Assembly: GCF_019468565.1 (NCBI RefSeq)
Contig: NZ_CP080521.1
Span: 3,534,001-3,598,000, forward strand
Reading direction: 5' to 3'
Source of the DNA: Pseudonocardia sp. DSM 110487
GTDB taxonomy: Bacteria; Actinomycetota; Actinomycetes; Mycobacteriales; Pseudonocardiaceae
Length of the DNA: 64,000 nucleotides
Part shown: piece after piece, positions 19,279-28,233 of the stretch
Position numbering within the stretch: the first letter of the stretch is position 1
How the letters are laid out: every line of letters begins with the position of its first letter
Translations under genes and position numbers: made by a program
The notes under the pieces: model-generated
Seen by the model: only the letters and a program-made list of their open reading frames with translations
Database searches by the model: none
Told to the model about the DNA's origin: nothing

Positions 19279-20193
19279 GTGGGAACACGGCCGGGGGACG
19301 TCGTCGAGGCCTTCCTGCACCACCTCGCCGTCGAGCGGGGGAGCGCCGCCAACACGCTCGCCGCGTACCGCGCCGACCTCGCCCGCTACCTCGACCACCT
19401 GCGGGCCCGCGACGTCGACGACATGGCCGCGGTGCAGGAGGCCGACGTCGCGGCGTTCGTCCCCGCCCTGCGCGGCCCGCCGCTGAACCTCGCCGCGTCG
19501 TCGGCGGCACGGGCGCTGGCCGCGGTGCGTGGGCTGCACCGCTTCGCCGTGCGCGACGACCTCGTGCCCGTTGACGTCGCCCGCGACGTCGCGCCGCCCG
19601 CATTGCCCGCGCGCTTGCCGAGGGCGTTGACGGTGGACCAGGTCGAGCAGCTGCTGGCCGGCTGCATCGGCGACGGACCCGCGGCGCTGCGCGACAGCGC
19701 GCTCCTGGAGCTGCTGTACTCGACCGGCGCCCGGATCTCCGAGGCCGTCGGGATCGACCTCGACGACCTCGACACCGGCGCCCGCACCGTCTTGCTGCGC
19801 GGCAAGGGTGGCAAGCAGCGGCTCGTGCCCGTCGGGCGGCCCGCGCTCGCCGCCGTCGACGCGTACCTGGTGCGGGCCCGCCCCGCGCTCGCCACCCGCG
19901 GGCGAGGGAGCCCCGCGCTGCTGCTCAACGCCCGAGGGGGACGGCTGTCGCGGCAGAGCGCGTGGCACGTCCTGCGCGGCGCCGCCGAGGCGTCCGGGCT
20001 CACCGCCGAGGTCTCGCCGCACACGCTGCGGCACTGCTTCGCGACGCACTTGCTGGCCGGCGGCGCGGACGTCCGGGTCGTGCAGGAGCTGCTCGGCCAC
20101 GCCTCGGTGAGCACGACGCAGGTCTACACGCACGTCACGGTGGACACGCTGCGCGAGGTCTACGCAACCTCGCACCCGCGCGCCCTGCGCTGA
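19279..20193 (+). CDS. xerD: Tyrosine recombinase XerD
   Basis: XerD acts with XerC at dif to resolve chromosome dimers. The 304-residue protein has an N-terminal SAM-like core-binding domain and a catalytic domain with Arg152 (TGARISE), His248 and Arg251 (HTLRH), His274 (LGHAS) and the nucleophile Tyr283 (QVYTHV). GTG 19279 is preceded by GGAGAGG at eight bases and matches the family's start; the longer in-frame start at 19210 reads through the upstream hairpin. Its place before parA-scpAB matches mycobacterial Rv1701. Confidence 0.93.
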   Translation: MGTRPGDVVEAFLHHLAVERGSAANTLAAYRADLARYLDHLRARDVDDMAAVQEADVAAFVPALRGPPLNLAASSAARALAAVRGLHRFAVRDDLVPVDVARDVAPPALPARLPRALTVDQVEQLLAGCIGDGPAALRDSALLELLYSTGARISEAVGIDLDDLDTGARTVLLRGKGGKQRLVPVGRPALAAVDAYLVRARPALATRGRGSPALLLNARGGRLSRQSAWHVLRGAAEASGLTAEVSPHTLRHCFATHLLAGGADVRVVQELLGHASVSTTQVYTHVTVDTLREVYATSHPRALR

Positions 20194-20232
20194 GACCGCG
20201 ACTCGCGCGCACCCAGACCGCGACTCGCGGGC

Positions 20233-20601
20233 TCAGTCGCAGCCGGGTACGTCCTCGAGGCGGTGCCAGACCGGGATCCCGCGCTCGCGGGCGATCGCCA
20301 CGTCCTGGTCGGCGCCCTTCGACTTGCCGGGGAGGCGCAGGACCCCGTCGCAGTGCTGCAGGAGCCGCTGAGCGGTCGGGTACATGACCCGCTCCGCGAG
20401 CGGATCGGTGACGCTGGTGGCTCCCGCGCTGCGCAGGACGGGGAGCGCGACCCACTCTCCGATCATCGGCACGTGCCCGGCCTGGAACAGCGGCCATGCC
20501 GCCTCCTCCAGGCGGGCGAGGTTGGCGGCCATGAGTTGGGGATCGTCACCGGTGCCGGAACGGTAGGGGCCTGCGATCAGGATCATCAGTGAACTCGGCA
20601 T
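20233..20601 (-). CDS. Nucleoside 2-deoxyribosyltransferase-like (DUF4406-type) protein
   Basis: The 122-residue protein starts with MPSSLMILIAGPYRSGTGDD and contains GKSKGADQDVAIARERGIPV, which resemble nucleoside 2-deoxyribosyltransferase-fold proteins that bind nucleotide-like ligands. Catalytic activity is uncertain because the family is poorly characterised. ATG 20601 is used; a second ATG at 20586 fits the family start equally well. It is divergent from a DeoR-type regulator with about 50 bases between, so co-regulation is likely. Confidence 0.65.
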   Translation of the reverse strand: MPSSLMILIAGPYRSGTGDDPQLMAANLARLEEAAWPLFQAGHVPMIGEWVALPVLRSAGATSVTDPLAERVMYPTAQRLLQHCDGVLRLPGKSKGADQDVAIARERGIPVWHRLEDVPGCD

Positions 20602-20651
20602 GATTCGACACGATACTGTGCACGAGTCGGAACAAACAAGGGAGAATGTGC

Positions 20652-21404
20652 ATGCTCGCCGCGCAGCGCCGGGACCTGCTCCTCGAACGTCTCCGCGCGG
20701 ACGGGCGTCTGGTCGCGAAGGACCTTGCCGTCGAGCTCGGCGTCTCCGAGGACAGCGTTCGCCGCGACCTGCGCGAGCTGGCCGCCGCTGGGCTCTGCCA
20801 ACGTGTCTACGGCGGCGCTCTGCCGATCTCGCCTGCCATCGCCGACGTCGCGGGGCGGGAGCGGGTCGAGCCGGCGAGCAAGGAGCGGGTCGCCGCCGCC
20901 GCGGCCCGGCTCGTCGTCCCGGGGTGCACGGCGATCATCGACGGGGGTACCACCGCGCTCGCCGTCGCCCGCGCGTTGCCGCTCGACCTGGCGGCCACCG
21001 TCGTCACGCACAGCCCGACCGTGGCTACCGCGCTCGTCGACCACCGTGACGTCGAGGTGTTCCTGCTCGGTGGGCGGCTGTTCAAGCATTCGCTGGTGAC
21101 GTGCGGCGCCGCGGCGGTCGAGGCGGCGCAGGGCGTCACCGCCGACCTGTTCCTGCTCGGCGTCACCGGAGTGCACCACGAGGCCGGCCTCACCACCGGC
21201 GACGCAGACGAGGCCGCCATGAAGCGCGCGCTCGCTCGCCGCGCCGCCGACACCTACGTGCTCGCGAGTGCGGAGAAGATCGGGGCGGCGTCGCGGTTCG
21301 CGGTGCTGCCGCTCGGCGACGTCACGGCGCTCGTCACCGACGCGGACCCGGCCGCACCCGCACTGCGCGATCTGACGGCCGCCGGCGTCCAACTCGTGTC
21401 CTGA
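20652..21404 (+). CDS. DeoR-family transcriptional regulator
   Basis: This 250-residue repressor has an N-terminal winged helix (LVAKDLAVELGVSEDSVRRDL, residues ~19-39) and a C-terminal DeoR sensor domain (STR-like IIDGGTTALAVARALP, LLGGRLFKHSLVTCGAAAVE). Such proteins sense sugar or nucleoside phosphates. AAGGGAG at 20638-20644 is seven bases from ATG 20652 but one base from ATG 20646, so 20652 is the start. A weak hairpin (CCCAC-N5-GTGGG, 21416-21430) follows. Confidence 0.9.
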   Translation: MLAAQRRDLLLERLRADGRLVAKDLAVELGVSEDSVRRDLRELAAAGLCQRVYGGALPISPAIADVAGRERVEPASKERVAAAAARLVVPGCTAIIDGGTTALAVARALPLDLAATVVTHSPTVATALVDHRDVEVFLLGGRLFKHSLVTCGAAAVEAAQGVTADLFLLGVTGVHHEAGLTTGDADEAAMKRALARRAADTYVLASAEKIGAASRFAVLPLGDVTALVTDADPAAPALRDLTAAGVQLVS

Positions 21405-21519
21405 GGTGCGACACGCCCACGGTCGGTGGGCCGCCGCCACCCTCGGACACCGGGCGGTAACGTTCCGGATGCGTCGGCCACATCCGGCCGATTGGTCGGC
21501 CGACACGCGGCGGGGTGCG

Positions 21520-21549
21520 TTGGCGGTCGTCCGCCCGGCCTCTTACCCT
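21520..21549 (+). promoter_or_regulatory. Probable parA-scpAB operon promoter
   Basis: TTGGCG (21520-21525) and TACCCT (21544-21549) are spaced by 18 bases. The -10 is identical to that proposed for pyrG. The start codon of parA is 46 bases further on, with GGAG five bases before it. Confidence 0.5.
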
Positions 21550-21595
21550 GCGGAGATCGGCCCTCCCGGGTCACCCGTCAGAGACCGGAGACCGC

Positions 21596-22525
21596 ATGGA
21601 CACGCCGCGGCCCTTCACTCCCCGTTCGGAGCCGCTCGAGAGTGAGACGAACGGCGAGGAACCGTATGGCGACTACGAGGGTGGCGAGCAGGAAGCCGCC
21701 GCCGAGCCCGCGGGGAGACACCACTTGAAGGTGCCGGATCCTGCCCCGCTGACCGAGCACGGCCCGGCGCGGGTCATCGCGGTCGCGAACCAGAAGGGCG
21801 GCGTCGGCAAGACGACGTCGACGATCAACCTCGGCGCAGCGCTGGCCGAGTACGGCCGCAAGGTGCTGCTGGTCGACTTCGACCCGCAGGGTGCTCTGTC
21901 GGTCGGTCTCGGCGTGCAGGCGCACGAGCTGGAGACCACGATCTACAACCTGCTCATGGAGCGGGGAGTGGAGATCGACGACGTCATCCGGACCACGAAC
22001 GTCGAGGGCATGGACCTGCTGCCCAGCAACATCGACCTGTCCGCCGCCGAGGTGCAGCTGGTCACGGAGGTGGGCCGGGAGCAGGCGCTCGGGCGCGCGA
22101 TCAAGCCGGTGCTCGACCGCTACGACATCATCCTGATCGACTGCCAGCCGTCGCTCGGCCTGCTCACGATCAATGCGCTGGCGTGCGCCGAGGCCATCCT
22201 CATCCCGCTGGCCTGCGAGTTCTTCTCGCTGCGCGGGGTCGCGTTGCTCATGGACACCATCGACAAGGTCCAGCAGCGGCTGAACCCGGACCTCACGATC
22301 CTCGGCATCCTCGCCACGATGTTCGATCCGCGCACCCTCCACACCAAGGAGGTGCGCCAGCGCGTGATCGAGGCGTTCGGGGAGCTGGTGTTCGAGGCTG
22401 TGATCAACCGGACGGTGCGCTTCCCCGAGACCACCGTGGCCGGGGAACCGATCACCACGTGGGCGCCGACGTCGAACGGGGCGCAGTCGTACCGGCTGCT
22501 TGCCCGCGAGGTCCTCTCCCGGTGA
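21596..22525 (+). CDS. ParA/Soj-family ATPase
   Basis: This 309-residue deviant Walker ATPase has NQKGGVGKTT near residues 65-74, LVDFDPQGALS and IILIDCQPSLGLLTINALA. About 55 acidic residues precede the domain. It is the Rv1708-type ParA encoded with scpA/scpB, distinct from the origin-proximal parAB pair, and is thought to act in chromosome organisation. ATG 21596 follows GGAG. The stop overlaps the scpA start (GTGA). Confidence 0.93.
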   Translation: MDTPRPFTPRSEPLESETNGEEPYGDYEGGEQEAAAEPAGRHHLKVPDPAPLTEHGPARVIAVANQKGGVGKTTSTINLGAALAEYGRKVLLVDFDPQGALSVGLGVQAHELETTIYNLLMERGVEIDDVIRTTNVEGMDLLPSNIDLSAAEVQLVTEVGREQALGRAIKPVLDRYDIILIDCQPSLGLLTINALACAEAILIPLACEFFSLRGVALLMDTIDKVQQRLNPDLTILGILATMFDPRTLHTKEVRQRVIEAFGELVFEAVINRTVRFPETTVAGEPITTWAPTSNGAQSYRLLAREVLSR

Positions 22526-23343
22526 CTGTTGTCGAGGACGGGCCGGTGCCCGCGGCACCGGCGCGTCCGCGCTTCCAGGTGCGGCTGCACAACTTCGAGG
22601 GTCCGTTCGACCTGTTGTTGCAGCTCATCGGCAAGCACGAGCTCGACATCACCGAGATGGCGCTGCACACCGTCACCGACGACTTCATCGCCCACCTCGC
22701 CGCGCTGGGCGACGACGCCGACCTGGACGAGACCACCGAGTTCCTCGTGATCGCGGCCACGCTGCTGGACCTCAAGGCCGCCCGGCTGCTGCCGAACGCC
22801 GACGTGGAGGACGAAGAGGACCTCGCGCTGCTGGAAGCCCGGGACCTCCTCTTCGCCCGCCTGCTGCAGTACCGCGCCTACAAGCAGGTGGCCGGGCTGT
22901 TCGTGGAGCTGGAAGCCGGTGCGCAGCGGCGTTTCCCGCGCTCGGTCGCGCTGGAGGAGCGGTTCTCGGCCCTGCTGCCGGAGGTGCTGCTCGGCGTAGA
23001 CCCCGAGGCGTTCGCCGAGCTCGCCGCTTCGGTGTTCCGCCCCAAGCCTCCGCCCACGGTCGGGATCGACCACCTGCACGCCGCGGCGGTGTCGGTGGCC
23101 GAGCACGCGGCGATCCTGCGCGAGCGGCTGGCCGAGCTGGGTTCGGCGACCTTCGCCGAGCTGACCGCCGACTGCGCGAACCCCCTCGAGGTCGTCGCCC
23201 GCTTCCTCGCGGTGCTCGACCTGTTCCGCGGCGCCCTCATCGATCTGCTGCAGCCGGAGCCGTTCGGGGAGCTGACAGTACGCTGGACACCATCCACTCA
23301 CGAACAGCCCGAGCAGCAAGCGTCGCCCTCCACAGATGACTGA
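22522..23343 (+). CDS. scpA: Segregation and condensation protein A
   Basis: This 273-residue kleisin subunit of the SMC-ScpAB condensin has FQVRLHNFEGPFDLLLQLIG and KHELDITEMALHTVTDDFIA at the N-terminus, and a C-terminal winged-helix part (FLAVLDLFRGALIDLLQPEP). It bridges the Smc heads with an ScpB dimer. GTG 22522 overlaps the parA stop. Its end overlaps scpB by eight bases. Confidence 0.95.
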   Translation: MTVVEDGPVPAAPARPRFQVRLHNFEGPFDLLLQLIGKHELDITEMALHTVTDDFIAHLAALGDDADLDETTEFLVIAATLLDLKAARLLPNADVEDEEDLALLEARDLLFARLLQYRAYKQVAGLFVELEAGAQRRFPRSVALEERFSALLPEVLLGVDPEAFAELAASVFRPKPPPTVGIDHLHAAAVSVAEHAAILRERLAELGSATFAELTADCANPLEVVARFLAVLDLFRGALIDLLQPEPFGELTVRWTPSTHEQPEQQASPSTDD

Positions 23344-23986
23344 TACCCCCACCGAGCTCGCCGCCGCCGTACTCGGTCTCGTCCCGGAAGCGCCGGACGA
23401 GCTCGAGCCCGGACTCGCCGTCGACGAGTCCGACAGCGACGAGCTCGCCGACGACGCCGCACTCGACGCCGCGCTGGAGGCGCTGCTGCTCGTCGTCGAC
23501 GCACCCACCGACGAGGAGACGCTCGCGCAGGCCCTCGACCAGCCGGTGGCGCGCGTGCGGGAGGCGGTCCTGCGGCTGTCCGCGGCCTACGCGGCGCAGC
23601 AGCGGGGGATCGACCTGCGGCACGCGGGTGGCGGGTGGCGCTTCTACACCCGCGACGTCCACGCCCGATACGTCGAGCGCCTCCTGCTCGACGGTCAGCG
23701 GGCGCGGCTCACCCGCGCCGCCATGGAGACCCTTGCGGTGGTGGCCTACCGGCAGCCGGTCACCCGCGCCCGGGTGTCGGCGGTCCGCGGCGTCAACTGT
23801 GACGGCGTGCTGCGCACCCTGCTCACCCGTGGCCTCGTGCAGGAGGCGGGCGTCGACCCGGCCACGCAGGGCACGCTGTTCCGCACCACCGAGCTGTTCC
23901 TGGAGCGGCTGGGACTCTCCTCCCTCGACGAGCTGCCCCCGCTGGCCCCCTTGCTTCCCGACGTCGATGCGATCGACGAACTGTGA
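23336..23986 (+). CDS. scpB: Segregation and condensation protein B
   Basis: This 216-residue ScpB has two winged-helix domains: LEALLLVVDAPTDEETLAQA, then the QRARLTRAAMETLAVVAYRQ and PVTRARVSAVRGVNCDGVL stretches. It dimerises and binds ScpA in the condensin complex. An acidic N-terminal extension of about 45 residues precedes the conserved part. The stop overlaps the rluB GTG. Confidence 0.95.
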   Translation: MTDTPTELAAAVLGLVPEAPDELEPGLAVDESDSDELADDAALDAALEALLLVVDAPTDEETLAQALDQPVARVREAVLRLSAAYAAQQRGIDLRHAGGGWRFYTRDVHARYVERLLLDGQRARLTRAAMETLAVVAYRQPVTRARVSAVRGVNCDGVLRTLLTRGLVQEAGVDPATQGTLFRTTELFLERLGLSSLDELPPLAPLLPDVDAIDEL

Positions 23987-24780
23987 GATCCCCCCTGATG
24001 GATGACATGACCACGAGTGCACAGACCGGCGTCCGCCTGCAGAAGGTGCTGGCCCAGGCAGGCGTCGCGTCCCGGCGCGCCGCCGAGGAACTGATCGCGG
24101 CCGGCCGCGTGAGCGTCGACGGCAAGGTCGTGCGCGAGATGGGCCGCCGCATCGACCCCGAGACCGCCGTCGTGCACGTCGACGGCTCCCGCATCGTCCT
24201 GCAGGACGACCTCGTGCACCTCGCGCTGAACAAGCCCCGCGGCATCCTCTCCACGATGCACGACGACCGGGGCCGCCCGTGCGTGGGTGATCTGGTCGTC
24301 GAGCGCGGCATCGTCGACGAGCACTTCACCGGCTCGCCGCGGGCGCGGCTGTTCCACGTCGGCAGGCTCGACGCCGACACCGAGGGCCTGCTGCTGCTCA
24401 CGAACGACGGCGAGCTCGGCCACCGGCTGATGCATCCGTCCTACGAGATCGAGAAGACCTATCTCGCCGAGGTCATCGGGCAGGTGCCGCGCGACTTGGG
24501 CAGGCGGCTGCGCGACGGTGTCGAGCTGGACGACGGCCCGGTGCGGGTGCACTCGTTCAAACTGGTCGACTCCACGCCAGGACGATCGCTGGTGGAACTC
24601 GTGATCCACGAGGGCCGCAAGCACGTCGTGCGCAGGCTCCTCGACGAGGTCGGACACCCGGTGCAGCGGCTGGTGCGCACCGCGATCGGCGACGTGCGCC
24701 TCGGCGACCAGCGGCCGGGCCGGTTCCGGCCGCTCACCCGGGTCGAGGTCGGCTCGCTCTACCGCTCGGTCGGGATGTAG
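23983..24780 (+). CDS. rluB: 23S rRNA pseudouridine synthase, RluB-type
   Basis: This 265-residue protein has an N-terminal S4 RNA-binding domain (RLQKVLAQAGVASRRAAEEL) and a RsuA/RluB catalytic domain with the active aspartate in FHVGRLDADTEGL (D130). It would convert a uridine of 23S rRNA helix 89 to pseudouridine. GTG 23983 keeps the GTGA coupling to scpB; ATGs at 23998 and 24007 are alternatives. Its TAG stop is the first triplet of a 166-bp palindromic element. Confidence 0.92.
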   Translation: MRSPLMDDMTTSAQTGVRLQKVLAQAGVASRRAAEELIAAGRVSVDGKVVREMGRRIDPETAVVHVDGSRIVLQDDLVHLALNKPRGILSTMHDDRGRPCVGDLVVERGIVDEHFTGSPRARLFHVGRLDADTEGLLLLTNDGELGHRLMHPSYEIEKTYLAEVIGQVPRDLGRRLRDGVELDDGPVRVHSFKLVDSTPGRSLVELVIHEGRKHVVRRLLDEVGHPVQRLVRTAIGDVRLGDQRPGRFRPLTRVEVGSLYRSVGM

Positions 24781-24943
24781 TGCCCCCCGCCGGAAGTCCA
24801 CCACGTATCTCGACGGCCCAGCTTCCCGCTGGGCGCACCGGCGAGCCGGCCGAGTATGTCCAATACGAGGCCGGCCCGCCGGCACACCCAGCGGAAACCT
24901 GGATCCGCCGATATACGCACCGGACTTCCGGCGGGGGGCACTA
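24778..24943. repeat. 166-bp full-length imperfect palindrome between rluB and aroH
   Basis: The ends are a perfect 22-bp inverted repeat beginning TAGTGCCCCCCGCCGGAAGT (24778-24799, inverted at 24922-24943). The inside pairs as well: CGTATCTCGACGG against its mirror near 24905-24920, and CCCGCTGGGCG and CGGCGAGCCGGCC against 24868-24893. The fold ends at an apical loop around TATGTCCAATA (24856-24866). The element is bounded exactly by the rluB stop and the aroH start. It could be a terminator or attenuator, or an inserted palindromic repeat. Confidence 0.85.
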
Positions 24944-25306
24944 GTGCCCGTCCGCGCGATCCGCGGCGCCATCCAGGTGGACGGCGACACCCGCGAGGAG
25001 ATCTTGAAGGGATCGGCGGAGCTCGTCACCGCGGTGCTGGAGCGCAACGACCTCACCGCCGACGACATCATCTCGATCGTCTTCACGGCCACCCCCGACC
25101 TCACCTCGGAGTTCCCTGCCTACGCGGCGCGGCTGCTCGGTCTCACCGACGTGCCGCTGCTGTGCGCGTCGGAGATCGCGGTGCCGGGCGCGCTGCCCCG
25201 CACCCTGCGGTTGCTCGCGCACGTCGACACCCAGCGGGCCCGCTCCGAGCTGCGCCACGTCTACCTGCGCGGCGCTGCTGCCCTGCGCACGGACCTGCCC
25301 CAGTAG
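24944..25306 (+). CDS. aroH: Chorismate mutase, AroH class
   Basis: This 120-residue protein converts chorismate to prephenate in Phe/Tyr synthesis. AroH features are VRAIRGAIQVDGDTREEILK at the N-terminus (Arg of the RGA motif), IVFTATPDLTSEFPAYAARL, then VPLLCASEIAVPGALPRTLR and HVYLRGAAALR. Length is typical of the monofunctional trimeric enzyme. The GTG at 24944 begins immediately after the palindromic element, leaving no room for a ribosome-binding site unless the hairpin opens. The gene sits between rluB and cmk, which are adjacent in mycobacteria. Confidence 0.92.
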   Translation: MPVRAIRGAIQVDGDTREEILKGSAELVTAVLERNDLTADDIISIVFTATPDLTSEFPAYAARLLGLTDVPLLCASEIAVPGALPRTLRLLAHVDTQRARSELRHVYLRGAAALRTDLPQ

Positions 25307-25420
25307 GAACCGCGGAGCCGCCCGGCCGCCGGGCCACCGTATGCGACAAGGCATGATGGTTCGCGGCCCGCGGACGGCGCGCGGCAGAACCGGGCCAGCG
25401 TGGCCCGAGAACCAGGGGGC

Positions 25421-26131
25421 ATGCGGGTGACCGGGCGGCTGCACGGGGTCGTGGCGATGGACGGTCCGTCCGGGACGGGGAAGTCGACCGTCTCGCGACG
25501 GCTGGCTCTCGTGTGCGGTGCCGCCTACCTCGACACCGGGGCGATGTACCGCGCGCTCACGCTTGCCGTGCTGCGATCCGGGCTGGACGGTACCGAGTCG
25601 GACACCGAGAAGGTCGCGGTGGCCGCCGTGGCCGACCTCGAGTCGGTGACCGACCCGTCGGCCCCGGCGATCCGCCTCTCGGGGGAGGACGTCGAGTCCG
25701 AGATCCGTGGCGGCGCCGTCACCGCTGCGGTCAGCGCGGTGTCCGCGATCCCCGCGGTCCGCGCCGCGCTCGTGGAACGCCAGCGCGCACTGATCGGCGA
25801 GGCGATCGCGGGTTGCGGCGGCATCGTCGTCGAGGGCCGGGACATCGGGAGCGTCGTGGTCCCCGACGCGCCGCTGAAGGTCTATCTCACCGCGTCCGAG
25901 AAGATCAGGGCTGCCCGGCGGGAGGCGCAGGACCGCAAGGCCGGCCGGGTCGCCGACCACGCCGTGGTGCTCGCCGACGTCCGCCGCAGGGACCGGCTCG
26001 ACTCCACCCGCAAGACCTCGCCGGCGCACGCCGCCCCGGACGCCCTCGTCCTCGACACCGACGAGCTGTCGGCCGACGACGTGCTGGCGGAGCTGCTGCG
26101 GTTGGTGAAGGACCGCGGGATGGTCACGTGA
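25421..26131 (+). CDS. cmk: Cytidylate kinase
   Basis: This 236-residue NMP kinase phosphorylates CMP and dCMP. The P-loop GPSGTGKST is at about residues 15-23, followed by the CMP-binding YLDTGAMYRALTL and the IVVEGRDIGSVVVPDA stretch. ATG 25421, directly after AGGGGG, is preferred; the GTG at 25400 would add seven residues. It is coupled by GTGA to plsC and then der, the same order as in other actinobacteria. Confidence 0.94.
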   Translation: MRVTGRLHGVVAMDGPSGTGKSTVSRRLALVCGAAYLDTGAMYRALTLAVLRSGLDGTESDTEKVAVAAVADLESVTDPSAPAIRLSGEDVESEIRGGAVTAAVSAVSAIPAVRAALVERQRALIGEAIAGCGGIVVEGRDIGSVVVPDAPLKVYLTASEKIRAARREAQDRKAGRVADHAVVLADVRRRDRLDSTRKTSPAHAAPDALVLDTDELSADDVLAELLRLVKDRGMVT

Positions 26132-26772
26132 GCTCGCCCGATCTGCCGCCCGACGCGTGGCCGTGGCTGCACGACCGCGGTCGCTGGCTCGGGTCCTGGA
26201 TGTTCCGGCCCTTCTACCGGGTGCGCGTCCACCACGCCGAGCGGATCCCGGCGCGTGGACCCGTGGTCGTCGTCGCCAACCACAGCGCGTTCGTCGACGG
26301 GCCGCTCATTTTCGGACTATTGGGGCGCCGCGCGGTGTTCTGGGTGAAGCAGGAGATGTTCACCGGTGTCGCCGGCTGGGGTCTGCGGCGGATCGGGCAG
26401 CTGCCCGTGCGCCGCGGGGCGGCCGACCGACGCCCCCTCACGGCGGCGATCGCCGTGCTGCGCGGTGGTGGCCTCGTCGGCGTGTTCCCGGAGGGTACGC
26501 GTGGCACCGGCGATGTCGCGGCGGCGGAGCACGGTGCGGCCTGGCTGGCGCGCACCAGCGGGGCAGCGGTGCTGCCGATCGTGTCGCGGGGCACCCACCG
26601 TCCCGAGGGCTCGGGCCGCCGGTGGCGGCCGCGCGTCGACGTGGTGGTGGGGGAGCCGCTGACAATCCCTGCAGGTGGTGGGCGCGCAGGCCTCGCCGCT
26701 GCCACCGAGACCCTGCGGGCCGAGCTGGCCGGCATGGTCCGCGAACTGGACGAGTTACGGAGCACGACGTGA
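26128..26772 (+). CDS. plsC: 1-acyl-sn-glycerol-3-phosphate acyltransferase (PlsC-like)
   Basis: This 214-residue protein has the acyltransferase block I NHSAFVDGP (His52, Asp57) and block III FPEGTRG near residue 121, with a hydrophobic VVVVAN strand before block I. It should acylate lysophosphatidic acid or a similar acceptor at the membrane. It overlaps cmk and der by GTGA on both sides, tying lipid, nucleotide and ribosome-assembly genes into one transcript. Confidence 0.88.
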   Translation: MSSPDLPPDAWPWLHDRGRWLGSWMFRPFYRVRVHHAERIPARGPVVVVANHSAFVDGPLIFGLLGRRAVFWVKQEMFTGVAGWGLRRIGQLPVRRGAADRRPLTAAIAVLRGGGLVGVFPEGTRGTGDVAAAEHGAAWLARTSGAAVLPIVSRGTHRPEGSGRRWRPRVDVVVGEPLTIPAGGGRAGLAAATETLRAELAGMVRELDELRSTT

Positions 26773-28205
26773 ACGCAACCGACGACCGCGCCGCGATGGC
26801 GGCGCTGGGGCTGGACCCCGATGAGTTCGGGGAGCCCGACAGGACCGGCACCCTCGCGGGCGAGGACCCCGAGGCGGCACCGCCCGCACCGGTGCTCGCC
26901 GTCGTGGGGCGGCCGAACGTCGGGAAGTCGACGCTGGTCAACCGGCTGCTCGGCCGCCGGGAGGCGGTCGTGCAGGACATCCCCGGCGTCACCCGCGACC
27001 GCGTGGCCTACGACGCGCTGTGGAACGGGCGGCGCTTCACGCTCGTCGACACCGGAGGCTGGGAACCCGACGCGACAGGACTGCAGGCCGCCGTCGCCGC
27101 CCAGGCCGACCTCGCCATCCAGACCGCCGACGCTGTGCTGCTCGTCGTCGACGCGAGCGTCGGCGCCACGGCCACCGACGAGGCGGTGGCACGCGTCCTG
27201 CGCCGCTCGGACCGACCCGTCCTGCTCGCTGCGACGAAGGTCGACGACGACCGCCTCGTGTCGGACACCGCCGCGCTCTGGCGCTTGGGGCTGGGCGAGC
27301 CGCGCCCTGTGAGCGGCCTGCACGGGCGTGGATCCGGCGACCTGCTGGACGCGATCCTCGAGGCGCTGCCCGAGACGCCGCGCGACGATCTGGGCGCCAC
27401 TGGCACCGGGCCGCGGCGCGTCGCGCTCATCGGCAAGCCGAACGTGGGCAAGTCCAGCCTGCTCAACCGCGTGTCCGGCGAGCTGCGTTCGGTCGTGCAC
27501 GACGTCGCGGGCACCACCGTCGACCCGGTCGACTCGCTCGTCGAGCTCGACGGCGAGGTCTGGCGGTTCGTCGACACGGCGGGCCTGCGCAAGCGCGTGC
27601 AGACCGCGAGCGGCATGGAGTACTACGCCAGCCTCCGCACCCGCGCAGCGATCGAGGCCGCAGAGGTGGCCGTGGTGCTGATCGACGCGAGCGAGCCGAT
27701 CGCCGAGCAGGACCAGCGCGTGATCACCATGGTCGAGGAGGCCGGGCGGGCGCTCGTGCTGGTGTTCAACAAGTGGGACCTCGTCGACGAGGACCGCCGC
27801 CTCGCGATGAAGCGCGAGCTGGAACGCGACCTCGTGCGCGTGCCGTGGGCCGAGCGGGTCAACGTCTCGGCGCTCACCGGCCGGGCCGTCGCGAAGATCG
27901 CGCCGGCGCTGCGCACCGCACTCGGGTCCTGGGACCAGCGGATCCCGACCGGCAGGCTCAACGGCTGGCTCGCCGACGTCATCGCCGCCACCCCGCCGCC
28001 GGTGCGCGGCGGCAAGCAGCCCAAGGTGCTCTTCGCCACCCAGGCCCAGACGCGGCCGCCGACGTTCGTGCTGTTCAGCACCGGGTTCCTGGAGGCCGGG
28101 TACCGGCGGTTCCTCGAGCGGCGGTTGCGCGAGGAGTTCGGGTTCACCGGCTCACCCGTGCGCATCTCGGTTCGGGTGCGAGAGAAGCGCAACCGTAAGG
28201 GCTGA
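26769..28205 (+). CDS. der: Ribosome-associated GTPase Der (EngA)
   Basis: This 478-residue double GTPase for 50S subunit assembly has its first G domain at GRPNVGKST (about residues 47-55) with DTGGWE and a degenerate TKVD. The second G domain starts at GKPNVGKSS (about 221) with DTAGLRKR and NKWD. A C-terminal KH-like domain follows (RFLERRLREEFGFTGSPVRI). The acidic N-terminal extension of about 40 residues is usual in actinobacteria. It starts at GTG 26769 overlapping plsC. Confidence 0.96.
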   Translation: MNATDDRAAMAALGLDPDEFGEPDRTGTLAGEDPEAAPPAPVLAVVGRPNVGKSTLVNRLLGRREAVVQDIPGVTRDRVAYDALWNGRRFTLVDTGGWEPDATGLQAAVAAQADLAIQTADAVLLVVDASVGATATDEAVARVLRRSDRPVLLAATKVDDDRLVSDTAALWRLGLGEPRPVSGLHGRGSGDLLDAILEALPETPRDDLGATGTGPRRVALIGKPNVGKSSLLNRVSGELRSVVHDVAGTTVDPVDSLVELDGEVWRFVDTAGLRKRVQTASGMEYYASLRTRAAIEAAEVAVVLIDASEPIAEQDQRVITMVEEAGRALVLVFNKWDLVDEDRRLAMKRELERDLVRVPWAERVNVSALTGRAVAKIAPALRTALGSWDQRIPTGRLNGWLADVIAATPPPVRGGKQPKVLFATQAQTRPPTFVLFSTGFLEAGYRRFLERRLREEFGFTGSPVRISVRVREKRNRKG

Positions 28206-28221
28206 TCAGGGGGAACCTGGC

Positions 28222-28227
28222 TACTCT
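28222..28227 (+). promoter_or_regulatory. -10 element of a leaderless response-regulator transcript
   Basis: TACTCT lies six bases before the GTG at 28234 with no ribosome-binding site, so transcription probably begins at the start codon. Confidence 0.45.
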
Positions 28228-28233
28228 GGACGG

